Positions 18,849 through 27,121 of a stretch of DNA of 64,000 nt are shown piece after piece; within the stretch, counting starts at the first letter, position 1; each line of letters starts with the position of its first letter. This DNA comes from Dyadobacter sp. CY261. GTDB lineage: Bacteria; Bacteroidota; Bacteroidia; Cytophagales; Spirosomataceae. The notes under the pieces are model-generated. The model searched no databases. It was not told the origin of the DNA and was given only the letters and a program-made list of their open reading frames with translations. A program made the translations under genes and the position numbers. The DNA is taken from the NCBI RefSeq assembly GCF_021440085.1, contig NZ_JAKCPW010000023.1, positions 1-64,000 on the forward strand. The letters are read 5' to 3'.

Positions 18849-20587
18849 TATCGAATAATATTAATTTGAACATTAAGTATTGCTCTGGTTAAGCCTATAT
18901 ATATCTCATACTGGTTTATTAAAGTGGGCTCAGTAATGATGAGAAATATGTTTTTTTTCTCTAATCCCTTGAATTTAAGGATGGTGGTATAGCGAAGTTT
19001 GTTTGAGCGATCAGCAATATTGGCCTCAGAAATTTCTTCAATATCTTTTATAATTAGGAGTTCGGCAAGATCTTCACCTTTGTAAAGTCCTCTAAGTAAA
19101 CTTGATTCGACGAGTAGCGTGCAATCTTCACCACGTAGCGATGAGTTCGGCGCTCTGATCGACGCAAGGACGTTCTTTACCAAGTGCGACTTTGCCTCTG
19201 AGAGAGACTTATGAGTCACGATATCTATTGAGGGATAAGTGCCTTTGATATTTCCTTTCAGTAGAGTGGTTGGGTCATTTAGAACGGCTAAAGATAATTT
19301 TCTAATGTCGGGACTTTGTGTACTTCGCTTTACCTCGTTGATCTTGTAGTGACAGTAATATTCCGAAAACAAATCAGCGATCTCGTGAACATTTCTGCCG
19401 TTGTATGAGTAACTCTGGTCAATGTCATAAAGGAGCAATGAACTGCCGTTTTTTAGACCCTGTCCATTTGATCCGCAAAATTTATTAAGAAATAGGTCTA
19501 ACCCTCGGTCAAAAAGATCTTGCGCCTCGTCAATGACAACAAAGTCATATGGTAAAAATGAAGCATCGTCAATGAATCTCGATATCGTGTCTTTAACTAA
19601 ATTGTAAAACTTATCTTCGTTGTACGATGCAAGAAGGTTATAGCTTAACTTGGGATTGAGCTTTTGAAAATAACGAAAGTAGGTTGTCACTTCAATCGAA
19701 GACATGCATCCCCGGTGAGAAAGAACGTCCTTAGTGTAATGCATCAGAAGGTTGTTCCAGCACAAGTATATTCCCCGCTTATTAAACTGTTTGTCTATGT
19801 ATGCCTTCGCAAGCGTCGTTTTGCCAGAGCCTGGTGGCCCTTCGATCATAATTCTCTCATTCTTATTAAGTCCGTCCAGTATGTCTATATTTTGAATTCC
19901 AAGCCAGTCAGTTGTACTTATCGAATTTAGTGAATTTCTGTCACTGACAGTGGGGCTTAGCGTTTTTCGAACTAACGACCGTTCCTTCGGAGATACCTCA
20001 GCATAGCTTCTGTCAAACCTCGTGTGCTTTGCTTTCGAGTAGTGGAAGACACTTAGAATAAATGCTTCGATAGATCGGCCATAATTTCTTGATAAATATT
20101 CTGTCCAAAGAAGATTTTGGTCGAAAAGTTTAGACTCAAATGGATAATCGACATGTGGGAATGCAACTGCCTCGCAGAAGAAGCAACCATTTACATTGTT
20201 TAATATGTTGTCTTTTATCGTGTACTTACAACCCTCCGCTTGTCTGAATGGATTTTGGTTGATTTTCGTCTCAAAATTTTTTCCGTAAAAGAAATGATTC
20301 TCTTTCGTTGAAATAGCACCTCCTTTAACTTCAAGTATTAGCAGACCATGCTTACAGAGTATCAAGAAGTCAATTTGGCAACTGACTTTTTGATAATAGT
20401 TGAAGCTTCCGGAGTGATCTGGCAGTTTTAAGTCATGCCATATATCCCAATCAAGAGCGCTCTTGCCTAATTCGGCACTTAGCAACCGGTAGATACTTAT
20501 TTCTCCATACAGTGGTGTCCCGTCATCTTTTACAATGATATCTTCTAGGGCATCTATTGGATTACTGGGATAGAAGTTTACCGGCAT
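18848..20587 (-). CDS. NERD-nuclease / UvrD-like SF1 helicase fusion
   Basis: 579 aa. Residues ~60-130 form a NERD domain with a PD-(D/E)xK-like core (Q-I-D-F-L-I-L ... L-L-I-L-E-V-K-G-G). Residues ~240-579 form an SF1 helicase: Walker A G-P-P-G-S-G-K-T-T (~247), Walker B V-I-D-E-A-Q-D (~355), D-I-D-Q-S (motif III), K-F-K-G-L-E (motif V) and Y-I-G-L-T-R-A (motif VI). It likely nicks or degrades DNA while unwinding. It sits inside the DISARM operon (6 nt after drmMII, 1-nt overlap with drmE), where the usual drmC nuclease is absent, so it may supply the nuclease function. Confidence 0.8.
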   Translation of the reverse strand: MPVNFYPSNPIDALEDIIVKDDGTPLYGEISIYRLLSAELGKSALDWDIWHDLKLPDHSGSFNYYQKVSCQIDFLILCKHGLLILEVKGGAISTKENHFFYGKNFETKINQNPFRQAEGCKYTIKDNILNNVNGCFFCEAVAFPHVDYPFESKLFDQNLLWTEYLSRNYGRSIEAFILSVFHYSKAKHTRFDRSYAEVSPKERSLVRKTLSPTVSDRNSLNSISTTDWLGIQNIDILDGLNKNERIMIEGPPGSGKTTLAKAYIDKQFNKRGIYLCWNNLLMHYTKDVLSHRGCMSSIEVTTYFRYFQKLNPKLSYNLLASYNEDKFYNLVKDTISRFIDDASFLPYDFVVIDEAQDLFDRGLDLFLNKFCGSNGQGLKNGSSLLLYDIDQSYSYNGRNVHEIADLFSEYYCHYKINEVKRSTQSPDIRKLSLAVLNDPTTLLKGNIKGTYPSIDIVTHKSLSEAKSHLVKNVLASIRAPNSSLRGEDCTLLVESSLLRGLYKGEDLAELLIIKDIEEISEANIADRSNKLRYTTILKFKGLEKKNIFLIITEPTLINQYEIYIGLTRAILNVQINIIR

Positions 20588-20593
20588 GTAAGT

Positions 20594-22309
20594 CTATTTG
20601 CTGTTAGCGAGGCTTGATATTTTATTTATAGCATATAGTGCGAAAACCTGTTTTGTTGGAACTATTTCCTTGTTTTTAAATACTAGAATATCCTCTGGAC
20701 TACAGAGCGAGTTTTCCAAACATAGCTCATCTATTAAAGCCCCTACTTCCTCGACCAATTCAGTGGGCTCGAGATAGCCGTTTTCAGATTTTTGCTTTTC
20801 GTAGAGGTCTTGCAATATAGTTCGTGGAGCGATTCGCGGGTTGAGACGATGATTAATTTCATAAATGAAGTGCTTACCTTCGACCATGCGGACTATTTTC
20901 GCTTCAAGTTCTCTGTAATAATTATCTGGAACATTGAAGGTTGGAAACCCTTCCCCATTCCCATACTGTATCGATGTCCTCCAATGACTCGCCACTTTCT
21001 CACCATTTTCAATATCGTAATTCGAAAGTGTAACAGTCATATTGCCATTTTTGAAAGGATGCCTCCTAAATCTAGAGCCAAGGTTACGTTTTGGAGGTGC
21101 AAGAAATATCCTTTCTTTAAAAGTATTTAGGTCGCTTCTGTCAGTGACCGATTCCATCGGCTCTATTATTGGCTTTGTGTTGAGCGGCAGCCCTAATTCA
21201 AACCTAACTTGTCTCGCAAAAGCGCGTGATACATTTGGGCTCACGGCATTGCCGACAAGCCGCCATTTTACAGTTATTCCACCGAGAAACTGATAGGTGA
21301 CTGGGAAACCCATCAAACATGCAGCTTCACGTACCGTCGGAACTCTGAATTCTCCGTCACCAGTTCTGTCATATTCCGACTTAAATATTATCGCCTCACG
21401 GGATGTTCCGATCTTAGTTGCAGTAATCGTCCGGCTTGGCCTATCTTCGTTCTCTGGAAAAGCCATTTTTCCCATATATGGGTGGTTTGTCTTCAAAAAC
21501 TTCGACTGTTTCCATTCGCATTTGAACAGGCCTGTGTCGTAGAAGTGGTCTGTCAAGTTATCAGAGCTGATAACAAGCGATGGATAATTTGGGTCGCACA
21601 TTAGTATCGGAGTTTTCGGACTGCTTGGCCTAGGCAAACCTTCTCTAATTTGTCTTAATGTGCGCCATTTTGGTAAAGAGGTGGGGGACGATGGTTGTTC
21701 ATCGTGCGTTGACGCCGGTAAAGTAAGTCTCTTGCATTTGACTATCTCACCGGAAATAACACGTGCTCTAGATTGCGGACAGCCATAGTCTGCAGAGTTA
21801 ATAACTTTTTGATTACCATCTAACTTAATTGCAACTTTCGACTTGCCTATCCTATTTTTAATTGCCCACTCGGCTAGACCGAGCTCTTCAAAGGTATATT
21901 CTTTGCCTAGATGTTTTATTGAACTCGGTACGTTCTCCATAAGCCAAGCTTCCAATTTCGAGCCTTTCTTCCACTTCTTTACAGCAACTATCCTGAGAAA
22001 GATTTGAGTGAGCGTTATTCCAGAAGTTTTGTCTGCCTTGCCAGATATGTTAGATGATGAGAAGGTCACACATGGGGGACTGCCGAGGATAACCGAGGTG
22101 TCGGGTAGCTTCTCAATTTCCTCAACGGAGCTTTCGAAATCAAGTATATTCTTTACCATACTGGTCGTCCCGAAATTGTGATTAAAGGTTTTGGTAGCTG
22201 CTTCCCAATGGTCATAGCCAGCGACTATGTCGAAACCTTCCTGCCTGAACCCCTCGGAGAAGCCACCAGCTCCGCAAAAAAAATCAAGAAGTGTCAGTTT
22301 GTTACTCAT
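20594..22309 (-). CDS. drmMII: DNA cytosine-5 methyltransferase (DISARM DrmMII)
   Basis: 571 aa. Motif I is D-F-F-C-G-A-G-G-F-S (9-18), motif IV G-S-P-P-C80 with the catalytic Cys, motif VI E-N-V-P-S (125-129), motif VIII Q-S-R-A-R-V (179-184) and motif X G-N-A-V-S-P (~353). The target-recognition region lies at ~190-330. About 190 extra C-terminal residues follow motif X, unusual for a simple Dcm-type enzyme. It would mark host DNA as self. DrmMII of the first described class 2 DISARM methylates CCWGG; the specificity here cannot be read. It overlaps vsr by 8 nt. Confidence 0.88.
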   Translation of the reverse strand: MSNKLTLLDFFCGAGGFSEGFRQEGFDIVAGYDHWEAATKTFNHNFGTTSMVKNILDFESSVEEIEKLPDTSVILGSPPCVTFSSSNISGKADKTSGITLTQIFLRIVAVKKWKKGSKLEAWLMENVPSSIKHLGKEYTFEELGLAEWAIKNRIGKSKVAIKLDGNQKVINSADYGCPQSRARVISGEIVKCKRLTLPASTHDEQPSSPTSLPKWRTLRQIREGLPRPSSPKTPILMCDPNYPSLVISSDNLTDHFYDTGLFKCEWKQSKFLKTNHPYMGKMAFPENEDRPSRTITATKIGTSREAIIFKSEYDRTGDGEFRVPTVREAACLMGFPVTYQFLGGITVKWRLVGNAVSPNVSRAFARQVRFELGLPLNTKPIIEPMESVTDRSDLNTFKERIFLAPPKRNLGSRFRRHPFKNGNMTVTLSNYDIENGEKVASHWRTSIQYGNGEGFPTFNVPDNYYRELEAKIVRMVEGKHFIYEINHRLNPRIAPRTILQDLYEKQKSENGYLEPTELVEEVGALIDELCLENSLCSPEDILVFKNKEIVPTKQVFALYAINKISSLANSK

Positions 22310-22772
22310 TTAAAATATTTTGAATTTCTTTTATTTTTTGATCGATCGATTTTTTGATTTCACATTCCCACACTGTTATTGTCTTCCAGCCGGCTTCTTC
22401 AAGTAGTTTCCGTTTCTTCGTATCCCGCTCAATATTTGCGTCAAATTTTTTTACCCAAAAATCCCTATTTCCTGATGGTTCGCGTAGTTGGCAATATGGG
22501 CAGCGGTGCCAGAAGCAACCATTTACGAATATTGCCACTTTGAATCTGGGGTATATAATGTCCGGCCTGCCTGGGATTTTGTTGGGATGAAGCCTATAGC
22601 CGCGAAGATTATCACTCCACAATCTTTTACGGAGCGCCAACTCAGGTAGAGTATTTTTGCTCTTATTGGCACTCATTATTTTTGAGATATGCGGCGTGGT
22701 CGGGACAGGGCTTCTAAGATCTCTTGAATATTCTATGGCTTTTATTGTCGTCATTCTAGGGTTTCTTAACAT
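22302..22772 (-). CDS. vsr: Very short patch repair endonuclease
   Basis: 156 aa from ATG 22772; an internal ATG at 22754 (150 aa) also fits. The Vsr signature is complete: M-S-A-N-K-S-K-N-T-x-P-E (33-44), catalytic D71 in G-R-P-D-I, and F-V-N-G-C-F-W-H89-R-C91-P-Y-C94 with His and zinc-binding Cys. Vsr nicks 5' of the T in T:G mismatches made by deamination of 5-methylcytosine. It is the first gene of the operon and overlaps the methyltransferase, so it repairs the mutagenic by-product of DrmMII. Confidence 0.92.
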   Translation of the reverse strand: MLRNPRMTTIKAIEYSRDLRSPVPTTPHISKIMSANKSKNTLPELALRKRLWSDNLRGYRLHPNKIPGRPDIIYPRFKVAIFVNGCFWHRCPYCQLREPSGNRDFWVKKFDANIERDTKKRKLLEEAGWKTITVWECEIKKSIDQKIKEIQNILNE

Positions 22773-23251
22773 GTTAAGAGGTGCAACTTTGTCAAATATG
22801 GGTCTTAGGTGGCAAATCCGAGTTGGACGATCTGACTGTCTTCGAAATGAACTTTTGTCTTTTTGCTACCTACAAAGTCGTGAAACAAATTTTGACCATT
22901 GCAAATTGTTACCCCTATGCTACTCTTTACGTGTAAATATAAGAATAAACACGATTTTGTGGTTGGATATTCTTAAAGGGCTGCGGGCCTCTTCGTTACT
23001 ATTCCTGGCGGGCGCAAATGATAGATCCACGTAGCCGGGCTTTCCATGCTCGACCGTGAGACAGGAAGCAATTATAACAAATTAAGACGTAGTCGAATCA
23101 TTTTACGTTTCAGCATTAAAATTATCTAACGGTCTCAAAAACATCAAGTTTTGAATTTGATTGACTACACTCGCGCTATGATTTCCCCACCTCAACTGCT
23201 CTACGTGGAAACTACGCATTATTTAATGATCTCGTACATTTCAAACTTATG
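22773..23251. other. Upstream region of the DISARM operon
   Basis: 480 bp with no credible gene on either strand. It must hold the vsr-drmB promoter. A weak CATATTTG -7-like box lies at about 22797-22804 on the minus strand, without a well-spaced -33 element. Confidence 0.4.
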
Positions 23252-23515
23252 CTAGCTTTCTCCCGACTGGACCTCTGCCGTCACCCGACCGTCTTCGATG
23301 ACGATATTGATGTCGATAGGAGTATCGGGTAAAATGCCTGTTTTTGCAGCTATGAAGGAGGCAATATTTTTATGATAGTTTCTGATGACTTTTGATACCC
23401 AGTCGTCCGTCTTGCATTTAATGACAAACAACAAGTACTTGGGATCGTTAAAAAGCCAGACAAACCTCACCATCTCGCGTAATGCGTCGATCACCCGCCC
23501 CTCATTTGGTTCCAA
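23252..23515 (-). CDS. Small hypothetical protein
   Basis: 87 aa, acidic at the C-terminus, with alternating hydrophobic strands (Y-L-L-F-V-I-K-C, I-D-I-N-I-V-I-E-D-G-R-V). The codon pattern looks coding but no domain is recognised. The start overlaps the end of the frame at 23491-23691 by 25 nt, so the two could be overlapping genes or one frameshifted gene, as frameshifts are frequent just upstream (dnaE2 relic). Confidence 0.35.
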   Translation of the reverse strand: MEPNEGRVIDALREMVRFVWLFNDPKYLLFVIKCKTDDWVSKVIRNYHKNIASFIAAKTGILPDTPIDINIVIEDGRVTAEVQSGES

Positions 23516-23691
23516 ATTAAGGGCGTGTTTCTGAGCTTTTCCTTGTAAGCAGTGGCAATGAAAGCCCGGCCAGGCTGAAGGCCCGGCCAGTTAAAGCGCT
23601 GCAGCACGATATAATACATACCCTTTGTCAGCAGCGTTTTCAGGTAAGGCATGTCCAGCACCAGAAAAGGGTTATAGGCAGTTGTCATCAT
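23491..23691 (-). CDS. Small hypothetical protein or 5' part of a frameshifted gene
   Basis: 66 aa beginning M-M-T-T-A-Y-N-P-F-L-V-L-D-M-P-Y-L-K-T-L. No domain is recognised. It reads like coding sequence and runs into the frame at 23252-23515. It lies 56 nt downstream of the dnaE2 relic, in the same orientation. Confidence 0.35.
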   Translation of the reverse strand: MMTTAYNPFLVLDMPYLKTLLTKGMYYIVLQRFNWPGLQPGRAFIATAYKEKLRNTPLIWNQMRGG

Positions 23692-23746
23692 TGATAATCG
23701 TTTAACGGGTTATGTTTTGGCAAATTAACTTTCTATGTCCGTGGCA

Positions 23747-24282
23747 TCACCTGAAATTCCGGCCAGCTGGAAATATCTCCATCTGGACCGGCTTTTTCGC
23801 AGTGGCTTTTTTATTTACCATTTCGGAGGTGTATTCATCTTTTTCATCTGCTCGCGATAACGTCATTACGTCCGGTTCTTCTTTCTGGGTGGCGTTCAAG
23901 CCACGTAACAAATAAGACAATCATAAAGGTTCTTTGCGATTACATGTATCACTACGCCTTCTATCTGCAGTTTCCCTTCCACCATCAGCAGCCGTGACCT
24001 AAGTACTTCTTTGCGGAACTTTGCGAATGTATTTTTGAAAGCAACCAGGTTGGCAATTCCCGTCTCATCTTCGACAGTAATGAAGCAGATACCTTTGGCG
24101 GACCAGGTCTTTGCCGGACGAGTACCAATCCCGCGACCCGAACGATACTGCCATCCTTATACGTACTTAAATCTTGTGTACAAAGCGAATTCATTTCGTT
24201 AAGCTGCTTGCGGATGAAAACTTACCGGTTGCGCTTTCAGCGAAAGAGATAGCGAGGCATAATCCTGCACCACATGTTCAGA
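23747..24282 (-). pseudogene. dnaE2: dnaE2 relic (error-prone polymerase III alpha, C-terminal OB region)
   Basis: Joining frames gives a continuous DnaE2-type C-terminus: E-H-V-V-Q-D-Y-A-S-L-S-L-S-L-K-A-Q-P-V-S-F, then I-R-K-Q-L-N-E-M-N-S-L-C-T, then D-G-S-I-V-R-V-A-G-L-V-L-V-R-Q-R-P-G, then G-I-C-F-I-T-V-E-D-E-T-G-I-A-N-L-V, then V-V-I-H-V-I-A-K-N-L, ending P-A-G-R-N-F-R-stop at 23747. At least three single-base frameshifts are needed (near 24212, 24110 and 23919). The match stops abruptly at ~24282, where an unrelated frame is joined. Only the last ~175 codons of a >1000-codon gene remain. Confidence 0.85.
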
Positions 24283-24437
24283 AAGTCAGCAATCGTCGCG
24301 AATATGTTTAGGCCTTTGGTGTGCGTTATGCTCCCATCATTTTCGGCTGCATCTTTCGGGGCATCATATTTCCTGAAAGCATAGGCCATCAGGCCCAGGA
24401 AGACAATTGTGTCTTTTTCTGTTTGGAATAACGACAT
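24283..24437 (-). pseudogene. 5' fragment of an unknown small gene fused to the dnaE2 relic
   Basis: From ATG 24437 the frame reads M-S-L-F-Q-T-E-K-D-T-I-V-F-L-G-L-M-A-Y-A-F-R-K-Y, then A-D-F-L-N, and then runs out of frame into dnaE2 sequence. A coding-like start joined to a foreign 3' part suggests a deletion junction. Family unknown. Confidence 0.35.
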
Positions 24438-24521
24438 GAGCAAAGGGTTTGATTTTAAGCAAATTAAGAATTTTTCGCAGCTAACGTCGTGAACTCTTCT
24501 AGCTTTGTAAAAACTTCGATC

Positions 24522-24700
24522 ATGGCAGAAAGCAAAAATAAATACCCAGGAATTGGTATTGGACTTGGCGCCGCCCTAGGGGGCGCGTTCGGACCGCCTT
24601 CGTCGCTTCGTCGGGAAATGTTGTGGTCGTTGTAGCGATTGGATTATCCGTAGGTGTTGCTATCGGTTCAATTATTGGCGTGACAAAAAACAGACGGTAA
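24522..24700 (+). pseudogene. Frameshifted glycine-rich small membrane protein
   Basis: From ATG 24522: M-A-E-S-K-N-K-Y-P-G-I-G-I-G-L-G-A-A-L-G-G-A-F-G, then a frameshift near 24593, then A-F-V-A-S-S-G-N-V-V-V-V-V-A-I-G-L-S-V-G, ending T-K-N-R-R-stop at 24700. The joined product (~59 aa) has two glycine-zipper-like transmembrane helices. The frameshift makes it a probable pseudogene, like its neighbour dnaE2. Confidence 0.5.
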
Positions 24701-25169
24701 ATTTCGGCAAATGCAGGTGGCTAATAAGACTAGGTCAGTCATGTATTGATCCGTACTGACGGATGTGGTCAGTTGTTGCCTTGACCCAGAAGGGCTGCAA
24801 TGAGAAGAGGAGGTTTATTCGACTCTTTTTTAGTTATTCGCCAAGCTATTCAAACAATATCCTGATCTTATCCCGCACTCCATGATCATTTTGAAAGCTG
24901 ATACCATAGTGCCAGCGCATTATCAAAAGTAGCTTCAATCGCGCCAATGTGGAATTGAATTCGGATTTGATGTCGAACAGTTAACACCTATCTGAATGTT
25001 CGAATTAAGCGGCGGATGTTGACGGTAAAACGGTGCATTGACCTTATCAGCCACTATAGAGTCTCTTTGGCGTCTTGTCCAATCCCAGCTGATTTTGTAT
25101 CTTGCCTTGGCAAAGTTTCTTAAAAGGACTTTTGTGTAGGTCAAAGTGTAACGAAACGAAGAGAAAGAG
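24701..25169. other. Intergenic region before the mobilization module
   Basis: 470 bp. On the minus strand about 24865-24970 is a short open stretch ending R-W-H-Y-G-I-S-F-Q-N-D-H-G-V, too short and isolated to call. Otherwise nothing supported. It should contain the promoter of the gene at 25170, which has a purine-rich ribosome-binding region (AAGAGAAAGAG) directly before its ATG. Confidence 0.4.
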
Positions 25170-26051
25170 ATGAACCTGCATACCAATTTACAATATCCTT
25201 TACTCAAATATCTATCAGAAGAATTCACAGGCAGCTTCTATAGGAGCGAACTAACCTGTCTGAACAGGATGCTGATTCTGTACCACAATCGGCTGTCATT
25301 TTCGATAGACGACAATACTTCAAGCTTTTTGGATGAGTTTGCCAGGTATTTAGAAAGACCTGTGACTTACTGGTGGATTCCGGCCCATAAGCGGACGCAC
25401 ATCAATGTGCTCCGGGCCAGGATCAGGTTTGTTCTGAAAAGTAACCGCCAAATATTTCAAAATCTCTTATCGAGGCCAGATTACAGCTCTTTCGAAGCCA
25501 AACGGCAAACGATCAAAGACATCTATCAATGGTTGGCGTTGGGTAGTGAAGCCGATAAGAAAATTGACGTTAAGAGCTGGCGAAAGGACTTGAAAGCCCA
25601 ATTCGGTCAAGTTTTTGAAGAAAGCAAGCAGGCCAAGGATAGGAAACCATCGAGAAAACTTTCTTTTGAACACTTTCATCAGATCTTGAAAGGGAAAGAT
25701 GAACCCGAGAAGCAGTACAAATTCCAGCGACTCGTTGATATTCTTCTTAGAGAGCAATGGATTTCAGGGACAGAGAAGCCAGGAATCTATCAATTCCGCA
25801 ATAGCGGAACCGGAGGAAGACTTCAACTGGCTGCTCTCTATTATACCCTGAGCAAACAAGGCCACATTGACAGGCAGCTGCCCGCGCCGCAGGTGGCAGG
25901 CCTCTTTAACAGTTGGCTCTCACATGACATATCACCAAAATCCTTTATTAAGGCCTTTCAAACCGAACAACTCGATACATTCAACTGTTCAACCAACCGG
26001 CCCCGCTACAAATATGTGACCGAATGCAGGCTCCTACTACGAGATCTTTGA
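25170..26051 (+). CDS. Hypothetical protein, possibly RteC-like
   Basis: 293 aa, soluble, basic. The C-terminal part (F-R-N-S-G-T-G-G-R-L-Q-L-A-A-L-Y-Y-T-L followed by G-H-I ... A-G-L-F-N-S-W-L) resembles the layout of RteC-type proteins that control excision of Bacteroides conjugative transposons (a helix pair around L-x-x-L-x-Y-x-L-x-x-x-G-x-I). The resemblance is weak and by eye. Position at the head of the mobilization module fits a regulator of excision or transfer. Otherwise unknown. Confidence 0.6.
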   Translation: MNLHTNLQYPLLKYLSEEFTGSFYRSELTCLNRMLILYHNRLSFSIDDNTSSFLDEFARYLERPVTYWWIPAHKRTHINVLRARIRFVLKSNRQIFQNLLSRPDYSSFEAKRQTIKDIYQWLALGSEADKKIDVKSWRKDLKAQFGQVFEESKQAKDRKPSRKLSFEHFHQILKGKDEPEKQYKFQRLVDILLREQWISGTEKPGIYQFRNSGTGGRLQLAALYYTLSKQGHIDRQLPAPQVAGLFNSWLSHDISPKSFIKAFQTEQLDTFNCSTNRPRYKYVTECRLLLRDL

Positions 26052-26137
26052 AGCCGGATTGTCCCTAAAATTTTGGTAAAAATTCTTTTTATTCCTGCCG
26101 GAATAGCAGGAACGTTATTGTGAAAATCTGAGGTGAG

Positions 26138-26172
26138 ATTTGCGATATGTTCAACTAAAACAGTTCGCAAAT
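26138..26172. promoter_or_regulatory. Inverted repeat at the start of the small-gene operon
   Basis: ATTTGCGA (26138-26145) and TCGCAAAT (26165-26172), a perfect 8-bp inverted repeat with a 19-nt spacer. The right arm covers the ATG at 26171. It could be an operator or a structure masking the start codon. Confidence 0.35.
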
Positions 26173-26410
26173 GAAGAATCTGCAATCCATCTTTTCAGGC
26201 CTGATGCCCTCAGACCTGAAATCAATCCGCCCAAAATTGACCGGAGGTAATCCTGGACATCGGTTCGCAAACAGGATTTACTGCCGGAGGCATCTGCTGT
26301 TCAAAGTCGGCCCGATACCGCGGTGTCATAGATGTGCTCAAACCGGTATGCTTTATTTCTGCCATCGGATGCTGGAAAAAAAACACTTAAAGCCAACCCA
26401 AAGCGCATAA
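26171..26410 (+). CDS. Small Cys/His-rich hypothetical protein
   Basis: 79 aa, basic, with Y-C-R-R-H and R-C-H-R-C-A-Q-T-G-M-L-Y-F-C-H in the second half, compatible with a small zinc ribbon. Its stop is 2 nt before the next start, the spacing of a genuine operon member. It has no recognised family. The reading frame could still be fortuitous. Confidence 0.45.
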   Translation: MKNLQSIFSGLMPSDLKSIRPKLTGGNPGHRFANRIYCRRHLLFKVGPIPRCHRCAQTGMLYFCHRMLEKKHLKPTQSA

Positions 26411-26412
26411 CC

Positions 26413-26721
26413 ATGGAGCCAGTATCATCAACCAAAGAATTGCTCCTGATGCTCTATGCGCGCAAGGACGTCAAGAGAAGAAGGTTTCTTTACATGCATT
26501 ACGAAAACCTCTTCGCTCAGTATTATTCAATGGGTTTTCTGGTCGACTTGATCAATCAAGATCTAGGCAAAGCGTTGGTCGCAGTAGGCGATATCAAGTA
26601 CATCAGGGCTAATGCGCACAGATGGAAATTAGAGCGGATACCCCAGGATGTAAAGAATACGGACGATGAACGTCAGATTCAAGCCGACACAAATGGGGCT
26701 CAGGATTTGACAGTGCCTTAA
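26413..26721 (+). CDS. Small mobilization-module protein, paralogue 1
   Basis: 102 aa from ATG 26413; a longer frame from 26332 overlaps the upstream gene and is less likely. It contains L-Y-A-R-K-D-V-K-R-R-R-F-L-Y-M-H-Y-E and a D-I-K-Y-I-R block, shared with the next gene (R-x-D-K-K-R-R-R-L-L-Y-R-L-Y-Q and D-I-K-F-C-R). The KRRR helix may bind nucleic acid. Function unknown. The duplication suggests a heterodimer or two related DNA-binding factors of the element. Confidence 0.6.
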   Translation: MEPVSSTKELLLMLYARKDVKRRRFLYMHYENLFAQYYSMGFLVDLINQDLGKALVAVGDIKYIRANAHRWKLERIPQDVKNTDDERQIQADTNGAQDLTVP

Positions 26722-26734
26722 ATAGGATAAGCAC

Positions 26735-27121
26735 ATGGATAAGGAAACATTGGTCGATTTATTTGATAGGCGGGACAAAAAAAGAAGACGCTTGCTTTAC
26801 CGGCTTTATCAGGAGTTGATCCATTCGGATCTGACGGCTGCTTACATCGCAGAAAAAATCAGCTGGGAATTGGAGCGTGAAGGCCTGATAAGCAGCACCG
26901 ATATTAAGTTCTGTCGGTACCACTTCAAAAAAAGGCCGCTCAAAAAACTCCCGCATTCTTCTGGTTCGACGCCGCCTACTAACCGAGCAAAGGATCGAAA
27001 AATGGAAACTGCTTCTTCTACCGGGCTGGATGGGACTTGGACCGATCCAGAAAAAATCAGCTTAATAGACAACATGATAGTTGAGTCCAAATTCGCTAAA
27101 AAGAAAAATCATGAAACGTAA
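26735..27121 (+). CDS. Small mobilization-module protein, paralogue 2
   Basis: 128 aa, homologous over residues 1-70 to the preceding gene: D-R-R-D-K-K-R-R-R-L-L-Y-R-L-Y-Q-E-L near residues 11-28 and S-S-T-D-I-K-F-C-R near 55. It adds a ~55-residue polar tail. It lies 13 nt after paralogue 1 and overlaps the ParA-like gene by 11 nt. Function is not known; it is probably a DNA-binding accessory of the element. Confidence 0.6.
   Translation: MDKETLVDLFDRRDKKRRRLLYRLYQELIHSDLTAAYIAEKISWELEREGLISSTDIKFCRYHFKKRPLKKLPHSSGSTPPTNRAKDRKMETASSTGLDGTWTDPEKISLIDNMIVESKFAKKKNHET

Noticed and set aside
23712..23915. 67-aa plus-strand frame
   Set aside because: It is the antisense of the dnaE2 relic, whose minus-strand reading has clear homology.
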